Below are positions 33,350 to 43,076 of a stretch of DNA of 64,000 nucleotides, one piece after another. Source of the stretch: Lacibacter sp. H407 (lineage in GTDB: Bacteria; Bacteroidota; Bacteroidia; Chitinophagales; Chitinophagaceae); NCBI RefSeq assembly GCF_037892605.1, contig NZ_JBBKTU010000001.1, positions 1,612,001 to 1,676,000 on the forward strand, read 5' to 3'. Numbering within the stretch: position 1 is the first letter of the stretch; each line of letters opens with the position of its first letter. Below the pieces are notes generated by a model. The model did no database searches. It had not been told where the DNA came from and saw only the letters and a program-made list of their open reading frames with translations. The position numbers were made by a program, and so were the translations under genes.

Positions 33350-34294
33350 TTACCAGGTTCTGTCTTTTAAGTATTGCTGTATAAATTCTTTTGGAACAGG
33401 CAGCTCACTGATATGATCGTTGAGCCACTTTGAAAAATCACGTTCAATTTCATCACTCCATCTTGCATCAATTTGTCCGGCAGTATATTTTCCTTCACGC
33501 AAACGTTGATGACCAAACAGATCTCTTAATCGAACGATCTCTGAAGTTGTAACAACACGTTCTGCAAGGTGAGGTGGAATAAATACCACCACTCCGAGTT
33601 TACCAAGCACAACATCACCCGGCATTACAGTCACTCTTCGAATACGTGTAGGATGATTAATGCCTACGATCATGGTAGTTAAATCACCGGGCGGATTATG
33701 AAAGGAAGGATCGTAGCTGGTGTAATAAGAAGTGAAGCCCGGAATTTCTTTCAATCCTTCTACATCACGCAAGGCACCATCGTACACAATTCCGTTTCCT
33801 GTTTTTGCATAAATGGCATTACCCACATTGTCTCCAATGGTAGGCCCGTTTTTTTGTGCACCAAATTGATCGGCCACATATACATCACCTTTTACAAGTA
33901 TGTCAACAGCCCACGTATTTTGTCCACGCTTGCCTGCTTTTTTCCCAACTGAATCGATGGCTTTCCAAACATCGGGTCGTCCGGGCATAAACGTTGCTGT
34001 TACAGCACGACCAACCAATACACTGTCGGGATGAATCATCTGCCAGCCTTCTGCAATTTGATATGCATAGCCTGCGTTTTTCATAACGGCCCACGCTTCT
34101 TCAACACTTACATTTTTCATGCGTTGTAAAAGTTGATCGGGAACTTTTGGTCGACCGTCGGGGAAACGTTCACCTGTCCAAAGCGGTGTTAATGAAATCA
34201 AATGTTCTTTGCTGATCTGTACTTGTTGTGCCTGCAATGTTTGAAGAAATACAAGTAGCAACAACACAAGCAATCCGTTTTTAATTTTGATCAT
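33350..34294 (-). CDS. Exported RraA-like aldolase/lyase family protein
   Basis: 314 residues, longer than usual RraA proteins because of an N-terminal signal peptide (about 1-22), an added N-terminal helical region and a C-terminal tail. The core has G-D-N-V-G-N (about 154-159) and the A-L-R176-D177-V-E motif, which in class II HMG/CHA aldolases binds pyruvate and the divalent metal. Members cleave 2-oxo acids into pyruvate and an aldehyde or oxo acid. Downstream of a sugar-acid dehydratase, a retro-aldol on 2-keto-3-deoxy acids is a reasonable inference, but other RraA relatives lack this activity. It is 11 bases downstream of the BASS transporter gene in transcription order. Confidence 0.75.
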   Translation of the reverse strand: MIKIKNGLLVLLLLVFLQTLQAQQVQISKEHLISLTPLWTGERFPDGRPKVPDQLLQRMKNVSVEEAWAVMKNAGYAYQIAEGWQMIHPDSVLVGRAVTATFMPGRPDVWKAIDSVGKKAGKRGQNTWAVDILVKGDVYVADQFGAQKNGPTIGDNVGNAIYAKTGNGIVYDGALRDVEGLKEIPGFTSYYTSYDPSFHNPPGDLTTMIVGINHPTRIRRVTVMPGDVVLGKLGVVVFIPPHLAERVVTTSEIVRLRDLFGHQRLREGKYTAGQIDARWSDEIERDFSKWLNDHISELPVPKEFIQQYLKDRTW

Positions 34295-34305
34295 GGCGAT
34301 TGTTT

Positions 34306-35424
34306 TTATTGAGTAATGTGGTTCATTTCTTTTTCATTTGTTTTATCAACAGGCGGACGATTATGCCACCAGCTTGCCAATGCCGAACCTGTGATATTCA
34401 TCAATGGTCCAAATACAGCAGCTGCTAAACCGATAGTGGCAATTTTTCCTAATTCTTTTGCAATGCCTGATGCAAGCCCAGCATTTTGCATTCCCACTTC
34501 AATGGCAATGGTTCTGCAATCCCTTTCATTCAGTTTAAATAAACGGCCACTCCAATAGCCCAGCAGGTATCCAAAGCTGTTATGCACCAATGCAATTCCA
34601 ATTAACAGTAATCCGATTTTAAGCAGGTTGTCTCTTCCGGAGGCTACAATAATTGTAACAATACAGGTAATAGCAAACATGGAAATGAAAGGCATTGCAC
34701 TATCCAACCACTTCATTTTTCCTTTCAACAGTTTATTGAATAATAGCCCTGCTCCAATGGGGATGATGATCATTTTAAAAATATCCCACATCATCTTTAA
34801 TAAATCGATTTCAATTAAGGCGCCGGCAAATAATTTCATCAATAGTGGTGTAACAAATGGTGCAATTAATGTAGTGATGGATGTGATGGTGATCGATAAT
34901 GCAAGATTTGCTTTTGACAAGTAAGCCATTACGTTTGATGCCAGCCCGCTTGGTGAACATCCGATCAGAATAATCCCTGCTGCTATTTCAGGAGGAAAGT
35001 TGGTTGCACTCGCTAGTGTAAAGCCAAGCAATGGCATTATTACAAACTGACTTGCTACACCGATCACCACTCCTTTTGGTGATTTAACAACGGCAGCGAA
35101 ATCGTTTAAACTCATGGAAGAGCCCATGCCAAACATGAGTATCTGTATGAGCGGAATAATGGTACTGCTTAACGAAAAATTACCCCAGGTAGTAAAATAT
35201 TCCGGGTGCCACATTGCCAACACTACAGAAGCAAAAATGATAGCAGTGAACGAAAGGCCTTTTAATAATGCCATGCCTCTGAATGCAAATGCAAGGCTTA
35301 AAAAAAACAGGACCAACGACCAACCGGATAGGTTGATATACCCTGTGAACCAAAGTACAATGGATACGATTGCAAACAATACAGCAAGTACAGAGAAAAC
35401 AATTGGTTTTGGTTTACGCTCCAT
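34306..35424 (-). CDS. BASS-family sodium-coupled organic anion transporter
   Basis: 372 residues with about ten hydrophobic segments. Conserved family blocks are visible: G-C-S-P-S-G-L-A-S-N near residue 155, and E-V-G-M-Q-N-A-G near 310, which form the crossover sodium-binding region. Bile-acid:sodium symporter relatives in bacteria import pyruvate, pantoate or other 2-oxo acids and carboxylates. Placement between a gluconokinase gene and an aldolase gene suggests uptake of a sugar acid or its keto-acid product. Substrate is inferred. Confidence 0.85.
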   Translation of the reverse strand: MERKPKPIVFSVLAVLFAIVSIVLWFTGYINLSGWSLVLFFLSLAFAFRGMALLKGLSFTAIIFASVVLAMWHPEYFTTWGNFSLSSTIIPLIQILMFGMGSSMSLNDFAAVVKSPKGVVIGVASQFVIMPLLGFTLASATNFPPEIAAGIILIGCSPSGLASNVMAYLSKANLALSITITSITTLIAPFVTPLLMKLFAGALIEIDLLKMMWDIFKMIIIPIGAGLLFNKLLKGKMKWLDSAMPFISMFAITCIVTIIVASGRDNLLKIGLLLIGIALVHNSFGYLLGYWSGRLFKLNERDCRTIAIEVGMQNAGLASGIAKELGKIATIGLAAAVFGPLMNITGSALASWWHNRPPVDKTNEKEMNHITQ

Positions 35425-35473
35425 GATTCATTGATTCTTTTAGTAGTTGATACAAACTTTTTAACTGACCGGT

Positions 35474-35495
35474 ATCTCTGCTTGAAAGCAGAGAT
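35474..35495. repeat. Perfect 10-bp hairpin downstream of the gluconokinase gene
   Basis: ATCTCTGCTT at 35474-35483 pairs with AAGCAGAGAT at 35486-35495. It lies 20 bases after the kinase stop and 50 bases before the transporter start on the minus strand. No T tract follows in that direction, so it looks more like an mRNA-stability or processing hairpin than a terminator. Confidence 0.55.
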
Positions 35496-35515
35496 CAAAT
35501 TGTGACAATAGATAG

Positions 35516-37033
35516 TTACTGATGCTGTAGTGCAGCAATATCAGCAAACTCACTTGCGAGCTTGGTACTTAACCGTTCGAATATTTTAAAGTATTTCAGA
35601 TACATTTTATTGTTCTGCTTGTCTGGCGTAGCAAGGTCGGGCAGCACAACAGTTTTTGCAGCCTCATCAAGCGATTTGTAAATACCCATTTCGGTTGCGC
35701 TTAATAAGTACGATCCATAACTTACGCTTTGATAGTTTTGTCGTAAGCGAACAGGTTTGTTATAAATGTCGGCCACCATTTGTGTAAAGAAAGGCAACGT
35801 GCCAAAACTTCCATTGATCGAAAGGCTGTTGATTGTTCTGTGTTCTTCCAGCGTTTTTCCAATACTGTAAATTTCATAGAGAATACCTTCAATAGCAGCC
35901 CGTACAAAATGTGATTTTTCGTGTTTAATATTTATGCCAAATAAAACACCTCTTGCATTGGGGTTCCATATGGGGGCACGTTCACCGAGTAAATAAGGAA
36001 GGAAGATCAATCCATCTGAACCTGCCGGAACTTTTGATGCATCATTGATCAACTCAAGCATAGTATGCTCTAAGTCAAATGGATTTTTAAAATCACCAAA
36101 CTGACGGGTGAACCATTCGAAGATGACACCGCCGTTATTCGTGGGCCCACCTGAGATATATTTATTTTCTGTAAGCAGGTAATTGAAGAAGCGCTGTTTG
36201 TCGTCCTGCATTACTTTATCACTCACTACCCTTACAGCTCCACTGTCTTCAACTGTAATTGTTGCTACACCTTCTTCATTTACACCATCTCCCAGAACAG
36301 CCATGCAGCCATCACTTGAACCAACCAGAATTTTTGTATCGGCTGATAAACCTAACGATGCCTGGTATGCTTTGTTTAATTTTCCAACCTTTGTATCTAC
36401 CGGTACTAAGTCTGGTAACATCGCAGCGGTAATACCTGCAAACTTGAGTGATTCCGGTTCCCATTTTATTTTATGAATATTCAGCAATCCTGTTGCCGAC
36501 GCAATACTGTAATCAATTACATACTCTCCCGTAAGTTGCTGCAGAATGTAGGCTTTCAGCGATAAGAATTTACTGACCTGTTTAAATTTTTCTTTTTCGT
36601 TGTTTTTGATCCATGCAATTTTTGTAAGAGGCGACATGGGATGAAGCGGCGTGCCGGTAGCACTGTAAATCTTTTTCCCAAGTGGTGAGTTTTTAAGTTC
36701 GGCTGCTTCTTTGTTGGCTCTGTTATCGGCCCATGTAATAGCATGGCCCATTGGATTGCCTCGTTTATCTACTGCAAGTACACTATGCATGGATGAGCTG
36801 AAACAAATACATCGTACTTTGTATTTTTTTGGATGCAGTGTTTCATTCAACAGATTTTTCAATACATAAAGCATGGTGATAAATATCTGGTCGGGATCTT
36901 GCTCGCTGTAATCGGGCTCACTGTGAAAAGTGGGACAGTATCCTTTCAACGAGCCAATGATATTTCCATCAAGATCAAATGCGTAAACTCTTACTGCATT
37001 GGTGCCGAGTTCTATAGTAATGATACATTCCAT
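35516..37033 (-). CDS. gntK: FGGY-family gluconokinase (GntK-like) with altered phosphate motifs
   Basis: 505 residues, full-length. It closely resembles Bacillus GntK in several blocks: F-S-S-S-M-H-S-V, H-P-M-S-P-L-T-K-I-A-W, D-Y-S-I-A-S-A-T-G and Y-L-L-G-E-R-A-P-I-W. The catalytic Asp is D241 (G-S-S-D-G). The expected reaction is gluconate to 6-phosphogluconate. Two ATP-site motifs are changed: the N-terminal D-x-G-T is E8-L-G-T, and the usual G-T-S-G-A is E262-D-S-G-A. These changes may weaken or alter catalysis. The gene follows araC by 11 bases and leads the transporter, aldolase and dehydratase genes. Confidence 0.82.
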   Translation of the reverse strand: MECIITIELGTNAVRVYAFDLDGNIIGSLKGYCPTFHSEPDYSEQDPDQIFITMLYVLKNLLNETLHPKKYKVRCICFSSSMHSVLAVDKRGNPMGHAITWADNRANKEAAELKNSPLGKKIYSATGTPLHPMSPLTKIAWIKNNEKEKFKQVSKFLSLKAYILQQLTGEYVIDYSIASATGLLNIHKIKWEPESLKFAGITAAMLPDLVPVDTKVGKLNKAYQASLGLSADTKILVGSSDGCMAVLGDGVNEEGVATITVEDSGAVRVVSDKVMQDDKQRFFNYLLTENKYISGGPTNNGGVIFEWFTRQFGDFKNPFDLEHTMLELINDASKVPAGSDGLIFLPYLLGERAPIWNPNARGVLFGINIKHEKSHFVRAAIEGILYEIYSIGKTLEEHRTINSLSINGSFGTLPFFTQMVADIYNKPVRLRQNYQSVSYGSYLLSATEMGIYKSLDEAAKTVVLPDLATPDKQNNKMYLKYFKIFERLSTKLASEFADIAALQHQ

Positions 37034-37044
37034 TTGAGTATAAA

Positions 37045-37932
37045 TTAGTTTGTTCCAATATGGTTTTTTCTGAATTCGCTGGGTGTATAGCCGGTTAGTT
37101 TTTTAAACGTTGTCGAGAAATGTTGTGATGAATAAAAGCCTGTATCCAGTGCAATATCTGTGAGACTGATTTTCGGTATCTTCAATAGCTTGATCGCTTC
37201 TGAAATACGGATATTGATCAGATAGTTAAGCGGAGAAAAACCGGAATAACTTTTTACTTTCTCATTGAACAGTGTTGTACCCAATCCTACCAGTGCCGCC
37301 ATTTCTTCCACCGTCCATTGGTGCGAAAGATTTTGACGTAGTTCCTGTTCCAGCTTCATGAATGTTTTCGGAAAGTCACGACCCGGGTTCGACATTCTGG
37401 TAAACTGTCTGCTTACCTGTATAAAAATTTCATCGATCAAATGATTGACCCTTGCCTGAAAACCGATTTCCTGTTTAAATAATTCCGTTTGTATTCCTTT
37501 CAGAATAACACCGGCATCTGTAAATTTTTGAAGTATAGGAGTGTGGTCCGATTGCAGAATTTTATTGATGGCATAGCTTTCGGTTTCAGATAAACTGCTC
37601 CACGCAGGATTTTCCAATTCACCTTTTTCATTTTTGCCGATCTGTAAATGGATCCATGAAAAGCAACCGATCTCCAGTACATTACTTTCATTGCCGAACG
37701 AAGTACCGGGCAATATCAATGCAACATCGCCGGGGAAAAGTATATATGACCGATCATTAATGCTCCATTCAAATTTTCCTTCCTGTATATAATACAGTTT
37801 TAAACAACGATCAATTTCACAAGGGAACCCATTGAGACGTATTGCAGGATTTTTGATTACGCCTATTTCAATAATATGCGGAAACAATCGCAACTCAGAG
37901 GCAACATTATGGCAAAGCACAAATTGATTCAT
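37045..37932 (-). CDS. AraC-family transcriptional regulator
   Basis: 295 residues. The N-terminal part (about 10-110) has a cupin-like sensor with L-Y-Y-I-Q-E-G-K-F and F-P-G-D-V-A-L-I-L-P-G. The C-terminal part (about 195-290) has two helix-turn-helix units, with W-T-V-E-E-M-A and I-A-L-D-T-G-F-Y-S-S-Q-H-F-S. It is first in the minus-strand unit and divergent from SusC, so it is the best candidate regulator of both the sugar-acid branch and the SusC/SusD operon. No hybrid two-component or sigma/anti-sigma pair, the usual regulators of such loci, is found in the window. Confidence 0.9.
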   Translation of the reverse strand: MNQFVLCHNVASELRLFPHIIEIGVIKNPAIRLNGFPCEIDRCLKLYYIQEGKFEWSINDRSYILFPGDVALILPGTSFGNESNVLEIGCFSWIHLQIGKNEKGELENPAWSSLSETESYAINKILQSDHTPILQKFTDAGVILKGIQTELFKQEIGFQARVNHLIDEIFIQVSRQFTRMSNPGRDFPKTFMKLEQELRQNLSHQWTVEEMAALVGLGTTLFNEKVKSYSGFSPLNYLINIRISEAIKLLKIPKISLTDIALDTGFYSSQHFSTTFKKLTGYTPSEFRKNHIGTN

Positions 37933-38161
37933 ATAAAAACCAGGGCAAGCTTTAGGAAATCATCGTTCCGCAATCGTTGTTATCAATAACAGCTTGCATA
38001 AAGAAAATCAATTTATCTCATCTGCATTTGCAAAAATCAACGAAGTTTTTTATTGGAAGTTTTTGCATCACAGTGTAAATACTTTAGCATAAGTTTTAGT
38101 AAAGTGTGGGATTATGCCAATTCCCCCAAGTCACTCATCACATAACCAAAACGATTGCATT
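37933..38161. promoter_or_regulatory. Divergent regulatory region between araC-type gene and SusC gene
   Basis: 229 bases between the AraC start and the preferred SusC start. Toward SusC there is a weak match to the Bacteroidota -7 box, TACTTTAG at 38080-38087 (consensus TAnnTTTG), with a TTTTG at 38061-38065, but the spacing is short. No clear tandem operator is seen by eye. The region must hold the promoters of both divergent units. Confidence 0.4.
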
Positions 38162-41100
38162 ATGAAGGTAAAATTTCAAGCCGTAACCAATACGGGTTTG
38201 ATCCGGCTTCTGGTTTCATTCTTCCTCTTAACAATTTTTACAGCAGCAAATGCGCAAACAGTTACCGGCACCGTGCTGGATGAGGAAAGCAAACCCGTTA
38301 ACGGGGCAACTGTAACAGTAAAAGGTACAAGCAAAGCAACCACTACAAATGCTTCCGGTAATTTCAGCATTAATGCTGCGGGAACAGATGTATTGGTGAT
38401 TACGTTTATTGGATTTACAAACTTAGAAGTTCCCCTCAACGGCAGAACAACTGTTTCTGTAACGCTCACCCCCGCTGAAACAAATATGGAAGAAGTGGTA
38501 GTGATAGCGTTGGGAGAAAAACGTGCAGCAAAGAAATTGGGTTATTCCACAACCACTGTTAATGCGGATGAACTTGTAAGACAGCGAACCACCAATATCG
38601 GAGAATCAATGGTAGGTAAAGTTGCGGGATTAAATATCACACCTCCTGCTGCCGGTGCCGGTGCAAGTAATCAGATTCGTTTACGTGGACAAGTTGGTTT
38701 TGCGGGAGCAACGAACTCACCTCTTTTAGTTATTAACGGTCTCCCTATGGATCAGGGCGTCAGGAATGCTGAGGGCGCTGGCCAGCAACGTGACCGTGGC
38801 GATAATTTAGCAAATATTAATCCGGATGATATTGAAAGCATGACTGTGTTGAAAGGAGCTGCTGCTGCGGCACTTTATGGTTCAAGGGCTGCTGCCGGTG
38901 CCATCATCATCACCACTAAATCGGGTTCAAAAAATTCCGGTATCGGCGTTGATTTTACTTCCAGTTACACTACATCACAGGCATTGAATTTCATGGACGA
39001 AATTGTACAAACTGAATATGGCCAAGGCCAGGGAGGTAACAAGTTTACAACCGCTGCACAGATACAGGGTAATGGACAGTTTGGATGGGGAGCAAAATTA
39101 GATGGTCAACCTACGATCAATTTCGATGGACAAATGCGGCCCTATTCTGCTAATCCGCATCAACTTTTTGACTTCCTGCAAACCGGTTCAAACTTAACCA
39201 ATACACTTGGTTTGTCTGGCGGTGGTCCAAACGGAAGTTTCAGAACTTCTATTTCAACAACAAGTGCAAAAGGTATTGTGCCAAGCAATGAATATAAACG
39301 CAGGATCTTCAATGTGGGGATCAATCAAACGATTGCTAAAAAACTCAAGTTGCTGGTAAACGTTAACTACGCAGATGAGGATTATATCAATCCGCCACAA
39401 ATTGGTACACAGGGCGATGGTGCAGTAAACTTCTTTACCCGCATGCCAATTTCCACTCCACTCTCTGCCTATCGGGAGAGTGCGAAAGATCCGGCTACAG
39501 GAGCCGAATGGAGAACCAACGGCTTCCAGGGCACAGTGAATAATCCATATTTTGCTTTACAAAACGGTCAACGCTACAAGGAAGACAGAAACCGTTTTCT
39601 TGGAACTGCTACATTACGTTATGATATTACCGACTGGCTTTATGCACAGGGTAGATTTAACTACGATCGTGGCGATAATTTCGCAGAGTGGTTTACGCTG
39701 AATGGTACTGGTGCAAACACAAGAATTGCCACTACTACTCCCACTGTTACATACAGAGGTGGTTACAATCTGAACAAAACCACAACAACCGATGTCAATG
39801 CTGATTTCCTTGTTGGTACCAGTCATCAAATTGGAAAGTTCTCTGTTGATGCAAGCGTTGGTGGAAACACATTACGTTCGGAGTGGAAAAACATCGTACA
39901 AACAGCAACTAATTTTACTGTTCCTGATCTTTACTCTTACAGGAACGGTACAGTAAAAGGTGCAGGTGATGGTTATAATTACAGTCAGCAACGTGTTAAC
40001 TCACTTTATGGCTCACTTGAATTAGGATACAATGGACTTTTATTCATTAATGCTACCGGAAGAAATGATTGGTTTTCGATTTTAAACCCAAGCAATAACA
40101 GTAAATTTTACTCATCTGTATCGGGTAGTTTTGTTTTCTCCGAACTGTTAAGTAATGTAAACTGGCTTTCTTTCGGAAAGTTAAGAGCCTCATGGGCACA
40201 GGTAGGTAGTGTTGCCTTAGTGAACCCTTATGATGGTGTACTCACATATGGTCTCGGTGCAAATCTGTTCAATGGTCAAACTACAGCAAGTATTAACGGC
40301 ACCGGCGCACCGAACCCTTTGTTACAGCCATTTACCGTAACGGAAAAAGAAGTAGGTGTTGAGTTGAGGATGTTTAAAAACAAGTTGTTGGTTGATGTTG
40401 CCTACTTTGATAAAGTAACCACCGAACAGATCATCGATGTAAATCTTTCCACTGCATCGGGGTATTCTACTTCAAAACAAAATGAAGCTTCCTTAAAGAA
40501 CAGCGGCTTGGAAAGTTTAATAGAATACAAAGCCGTACAAAAAAGGGATTTTAGCTGGACAACTTCATGGAACAATGCGTTTCTTAAAACAGAAGTTCTG
40601 AATGTGGGTAATCCAAGCGGAACAATCATGTTGCTTTATTTTAACGGCACAGGAAACGAATTCCTCGGCGAAATAAGATATACAGAAGGGTTGGCAATGA
40701 ACCAACTTTACACAAGAACATACAGGAGAAATGCTAAAGGTGAAATCCTGGTAGGTAACGATGGTCGTCCGCTGCCTTCAAATACAAATCCCGCAGGTAT
40801 TACGGGAGGTTTTAACCCTGTTGGAAGTGCCATCCCTAAATTCACAGGTGGTTGGAATAATAACTTTACGTATAAAAATCTGAGTGTTGGAATAAACATC
40901 GATTACAAGTTTGGAGGTACCGTATTAACATCCACATTGTTGAATATGACAAGACAAGGGCATAGCAAATTGTCATTGACCGGTCGTGAAGGTGGTTATG
41001 TTTTCCCGGGAGTTAATGTAAACACAGGTTTACCCAACACTGTTGCAATTACTGTTGCAGGTAATGGGTTACAAAATTTATGGACAGGTTACAGAAACGA

Positions 41101-41383
41101 TCAGATAGGCGATCCGTTTACATTCAAGTCTGATTTTGTAAAACTCAGAAACATTTCAGTAGCGTATAATTTTACAAGTCTTTTAAATAAAGTTCCACTG
41201 TTCAACTTTATAAAAGGAATTTCATTGTCTGCTTCATGCCGCAATGTGGCCATCCTTTATAAAGATCTGCCGGGTCTTGATCCTGAAGCGGTTCAGTCAT
41301 CCGGAGATATCAGAGCTGGTTATGAGAATTCATCATTACCAACTACACGCAATTACAATCTTACTTTAAATGTTAAATTCTAA
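38162..41383 (+). CDS. SusC-like TonB-dependent oligosaccharide transporter
   Basis: 1073 residues from the start chosen here. ATG 38162 gives a proper signal peptide (M-K-V-K-F, ending A-N-A-Q); an in-frame ATG at 38114 would add 16 polar residues before it. Order: carboxypeptidase-regulatory-like domain (about 33-115), plug domain with L-R-G-Q-V-G-F and the SusC signature A-A-L-Y-G-S-R-A-A, then a 22-strand outer membrane barrel. It imports oligosaccharides with its SusD partner, whose gene begins 5 bases later. The substrate is probably xylo- or arabinoxylo-oligosaccharides, judged by neighbours. Confidence 0.95.
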   Translation: MKVKFQAVTNTGLIRLLVSFFLLTIFTAANAQTVTGTVLDEESKPVNGATVTVKGTSKATTTNASGNFSINAAGTDVLVITFIGFTNLEVPLNGRTTVSVTLTPAETNMEEVVVIALGEKRAAKKLGYSTTTVNADELVRQRTTNIGESMVGKVAGLNITPPAAGAGASNQIRLRGQVGFAGATNSPLLVINGLPMDQGVRNAEGAGQQRDRGDNLANINPDDIESMTVLKGAAAAALYGSRAAAGAIIITTKSGSKNSGIGVDFTSSYTTSQALNFMDEIVQTEYGQGQGGNKFTTAAQIQGNGQFGWGAKLDGQPTINFDGQMRPYSANPHQLFDFLQTGSNLTNTLGLSGGGPNGSFRTSISTTSAKGIVPSNEYKRRIFNVGINQTIAKKLKLLVNVNYADEDYINPPQIGTQGDGAVNFFTRMPISTPLSAYRESAKDPATGAEWRTNGFQGTVNNPYFALQNGQRYKEDRNRFLGTATLRYDITDWLYAQGRFNYDRGDNFAEWFTLNGTGANTRIATTTPTVTYRGGYNLNKTTTTDVNADFLVGTSHQIGKFSVDASVGGNTLRSEWKNIVQTATNFTVPDLYSYRNGTVKGAGDGYNYSQQRVNSLYGSLELGYNGLLFINATGRNDWFSILNPSNNSKFYSSVSGSFVFSELLSNVNWLSFGKLRASWAQVGSVALVNPYDGVLTYGLGANLFNGQTTASINGTGAPNPLLQPFTVTEKEVGVELRMFKNKLLVDVAYFDKVTTEQIIDVNLSTASGYSTSKQNEASLKNSGLESLIEYKAVQKRDFSWTTSWNNAFLKTEVLNVGNPSGTIMLLYFNGTGNEFLGEIRYTEGLAMNQLYTRTYRRNAKGEILVGNDGRPLPSNTNPAGITGGFNPVGSAIPKFTGGWNNNFTYKNLSVGINIDYKFGGTVLTSTLLNMTRQGHSKLSLTGREGGYVFPGVNVNTGLPNTVAITVAGNGLQNLWTGYRNDQIGDPFTFKSDFVKLRNISVAYNFTSLLNKVPLFNFIKGISLSASCRNVAILYKDLPGLDPEAVQSSGDIRAGYENSSLPTTRNYNLTLNVKF

Positions 41384-41387
41384 CGAC

Positions 41388-42980
41388 ATGCTTAAAATAT
41401 TTAAACAACTGATCCTTATTGTTTGCAGCGGCTGTTTATTAACGGCATGTGATAAGGATTTTGAAAAGATAAACACGAACCCGTATGCGGTAACATCAAT
41501 TGATCCTGCTCTTTTGCTTGCCGGCGCTCAACGAACTCATATCGGCACATGGAATGCAGAACATATCATTGTGCAGCAATTTGTGGTTCCTTACAACACG
41601 GGAGCAAATCAGGGTTTTAGCTTCAATGTGGATATTGATCTCAATAGTAATGCCAAGTGGGATCAATCGTATGCAAATGGAAGTAATGGTAATGCACCAC
41701 CCATCAAAAACCTTACGCAGGCATTGATACTGTTGGGAGATAATACACCTCGTGTTAATTTAAAGAGCATGATCCGCATCTGGAAAGCACAGGTATTTAT
41801 GGGTCTGGTTGATAACTATGGAGACGTTCCTTATTCAGAGTCGGGCAAAGCGGTTTCAGATGCTGTATTTTTTCCTAAGTATGATGATGATGCAGCCATT
41901 TATGAAGACCTGTATAAAGAGCTTAAAGAATCAATTGCTGCATTAAGTACAAGTGGTGAATATATTTCTGCTGATCTGTTCTATGGCGCAAATGCACAGC
42001 CATCAACCAGAACAACCACCGCTTCAGACCAGGTCGCAAAATGGAAAAAATTAGGCAATTCACTATTGTTACGTTTGGGAATGCGGTACAGTAAACTTGA
42101 TCCTGCAAAAGCCCAGACAATTGTTGCTGAAGCATTTGCCGGTGGAGTAATGACATCAAACGCAGATAATGCATTTGTAAAAAATGATGGAACAGCTTTT
42201 TCACAACCCGATAATGCGGCGTTGCGAAATTTCTCTCAATTTAATTATGCTGCAGAGCCATTTGTAAATCAATTGAAATTAACCAACGATCCAAGAGGTA
42301 AATTTCTGATTGCACAATATCCGGATCCCGGTGCTATTGCAAATAATCTTACGCCCGATATGGTTTTAGCAAATCAATATGGCGCACCGATCGGAGTTAC
42401 CAGTGATGCTATCTTAGCTGGCGCCCCTTACAGAGGTGGCAGAGGATCAGGACTTAATTACTCTCAGTTTAACGTAAACATTGTTGCTGCTCCGGGAGTA
42501 CCTGAGTTCTGGGTAACGTATGCGCAAACATCATTGCTGTTAGCAGAGGCAGCGAAGAGAGGATGGGTGCCTGGTGCAGATGTACAAGCAAAGATCTATT
42601 ATGATAATGCGATCACCGCCGACATGGCAGCTTATGCTCTTTACACGGGCACTACTCCTATCTCAGGTGCAGATGTAACCGCTTATTTGAATGATCCTGC
42701 TGTAGTATATACTCCTGCCGATGCATTGAGATTAATTAACACGCAATACTGGATCGTAAACATCAGAAACGGAACAGAAGCATTTGCCAATTTTAGAAGA
42801 AGCGGTTTCCCTGCGTTAACACCCAATCCTGTTCCAGGTGCGCTTGGCAGTGTTGGTTTTGCAAGGAGACTTTCTTATCCTGATCTGGAAGCATCTTCCA
42901 ATACAGCAAACTATAACGCAGGCGCTACGGCTATTGGTGGAGATAAATTATCATCCAGAGTATTTTGGGATAAGTTATAA
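41388..42980 (+). CDS. SusD-like surface glycan-binding lipoprotein
   Basis: 530 residues from ATG 41388, which gives a clean lipoprotein signal with L-T-A-C21; the in-frame ATG at 41370 overlaps the SusC end and adds six residues. The protein has SusD/RagB features: N-T-N-P-Y near the N-terminus, tetratricopeptide-like helices (I-W-K-A-Q-V-F, D-N-Y-G-D-V-P-Y), and a C-terminal region with N-F-R-R-S-G-F-P-A-L. It forms the lid of the SusC transporter and binds glycan at the cell surface. A terminator follows about 100 bases later. Confidence 0.94.
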   Translation: MLKIFKQLILIVCSGCLLTACDKDFEKINTNPYAVTSIDPALLLAGAQRTHIGTWNAEHIIVQQFVVPYNTGANQGFSFNVDIDLNSNAKWDQSYANGSNGNAPPIKNLTQALILLGDNTPRVNLKSMIRIWKAQVFMGLVDNYGDVPYSESGKAVSDAVFFPKYDDDAAIYEDLYKELKESIAALSTSGEYISADLFYGANAQPSTRTTTASDQVAKWKKLGNSLLLRLGMRYSKLDPAKAQTIVAEAFAGGVMTSNADNAFVKNDGTAFSQPDNAALRNFSQFNYAAEPFVNQLKLTNDPRGKFLIAQYPDPGAIANNLTPDMVLANQYGAPIGVTSDAILAGAPYRGGRGSGLNYSQFNVNIVAAPGVPEFWVTYAQTSLLLAEAAKRGWVPGADVQAKIYYDNAITADMAAYALYTGTTPISGADVTAYLNDPAVVYTPADALRLINTQYWIVNIRNGTEAFANFRRSGFPALTPNPVPGALGSVGFARRLSYPDLEASSNTANYNAGATAIGGDKLSSRVFWDKL

Positions 42981-43076
42981 GCACAAAATGGGTTGACTAA
43001 ACATGTACAACTGAAACAATTGATTGTAAATAGCTAAGCAATATCAAACTTGCAACAGCAATCTATCGTTAGCAAT

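Noticed and set aside
38114-38161. Upstream ATG for the SusC gene
   Set aside because: It would put 16 polar residues before a normal signal peptide; ATG 38162 is preferred.
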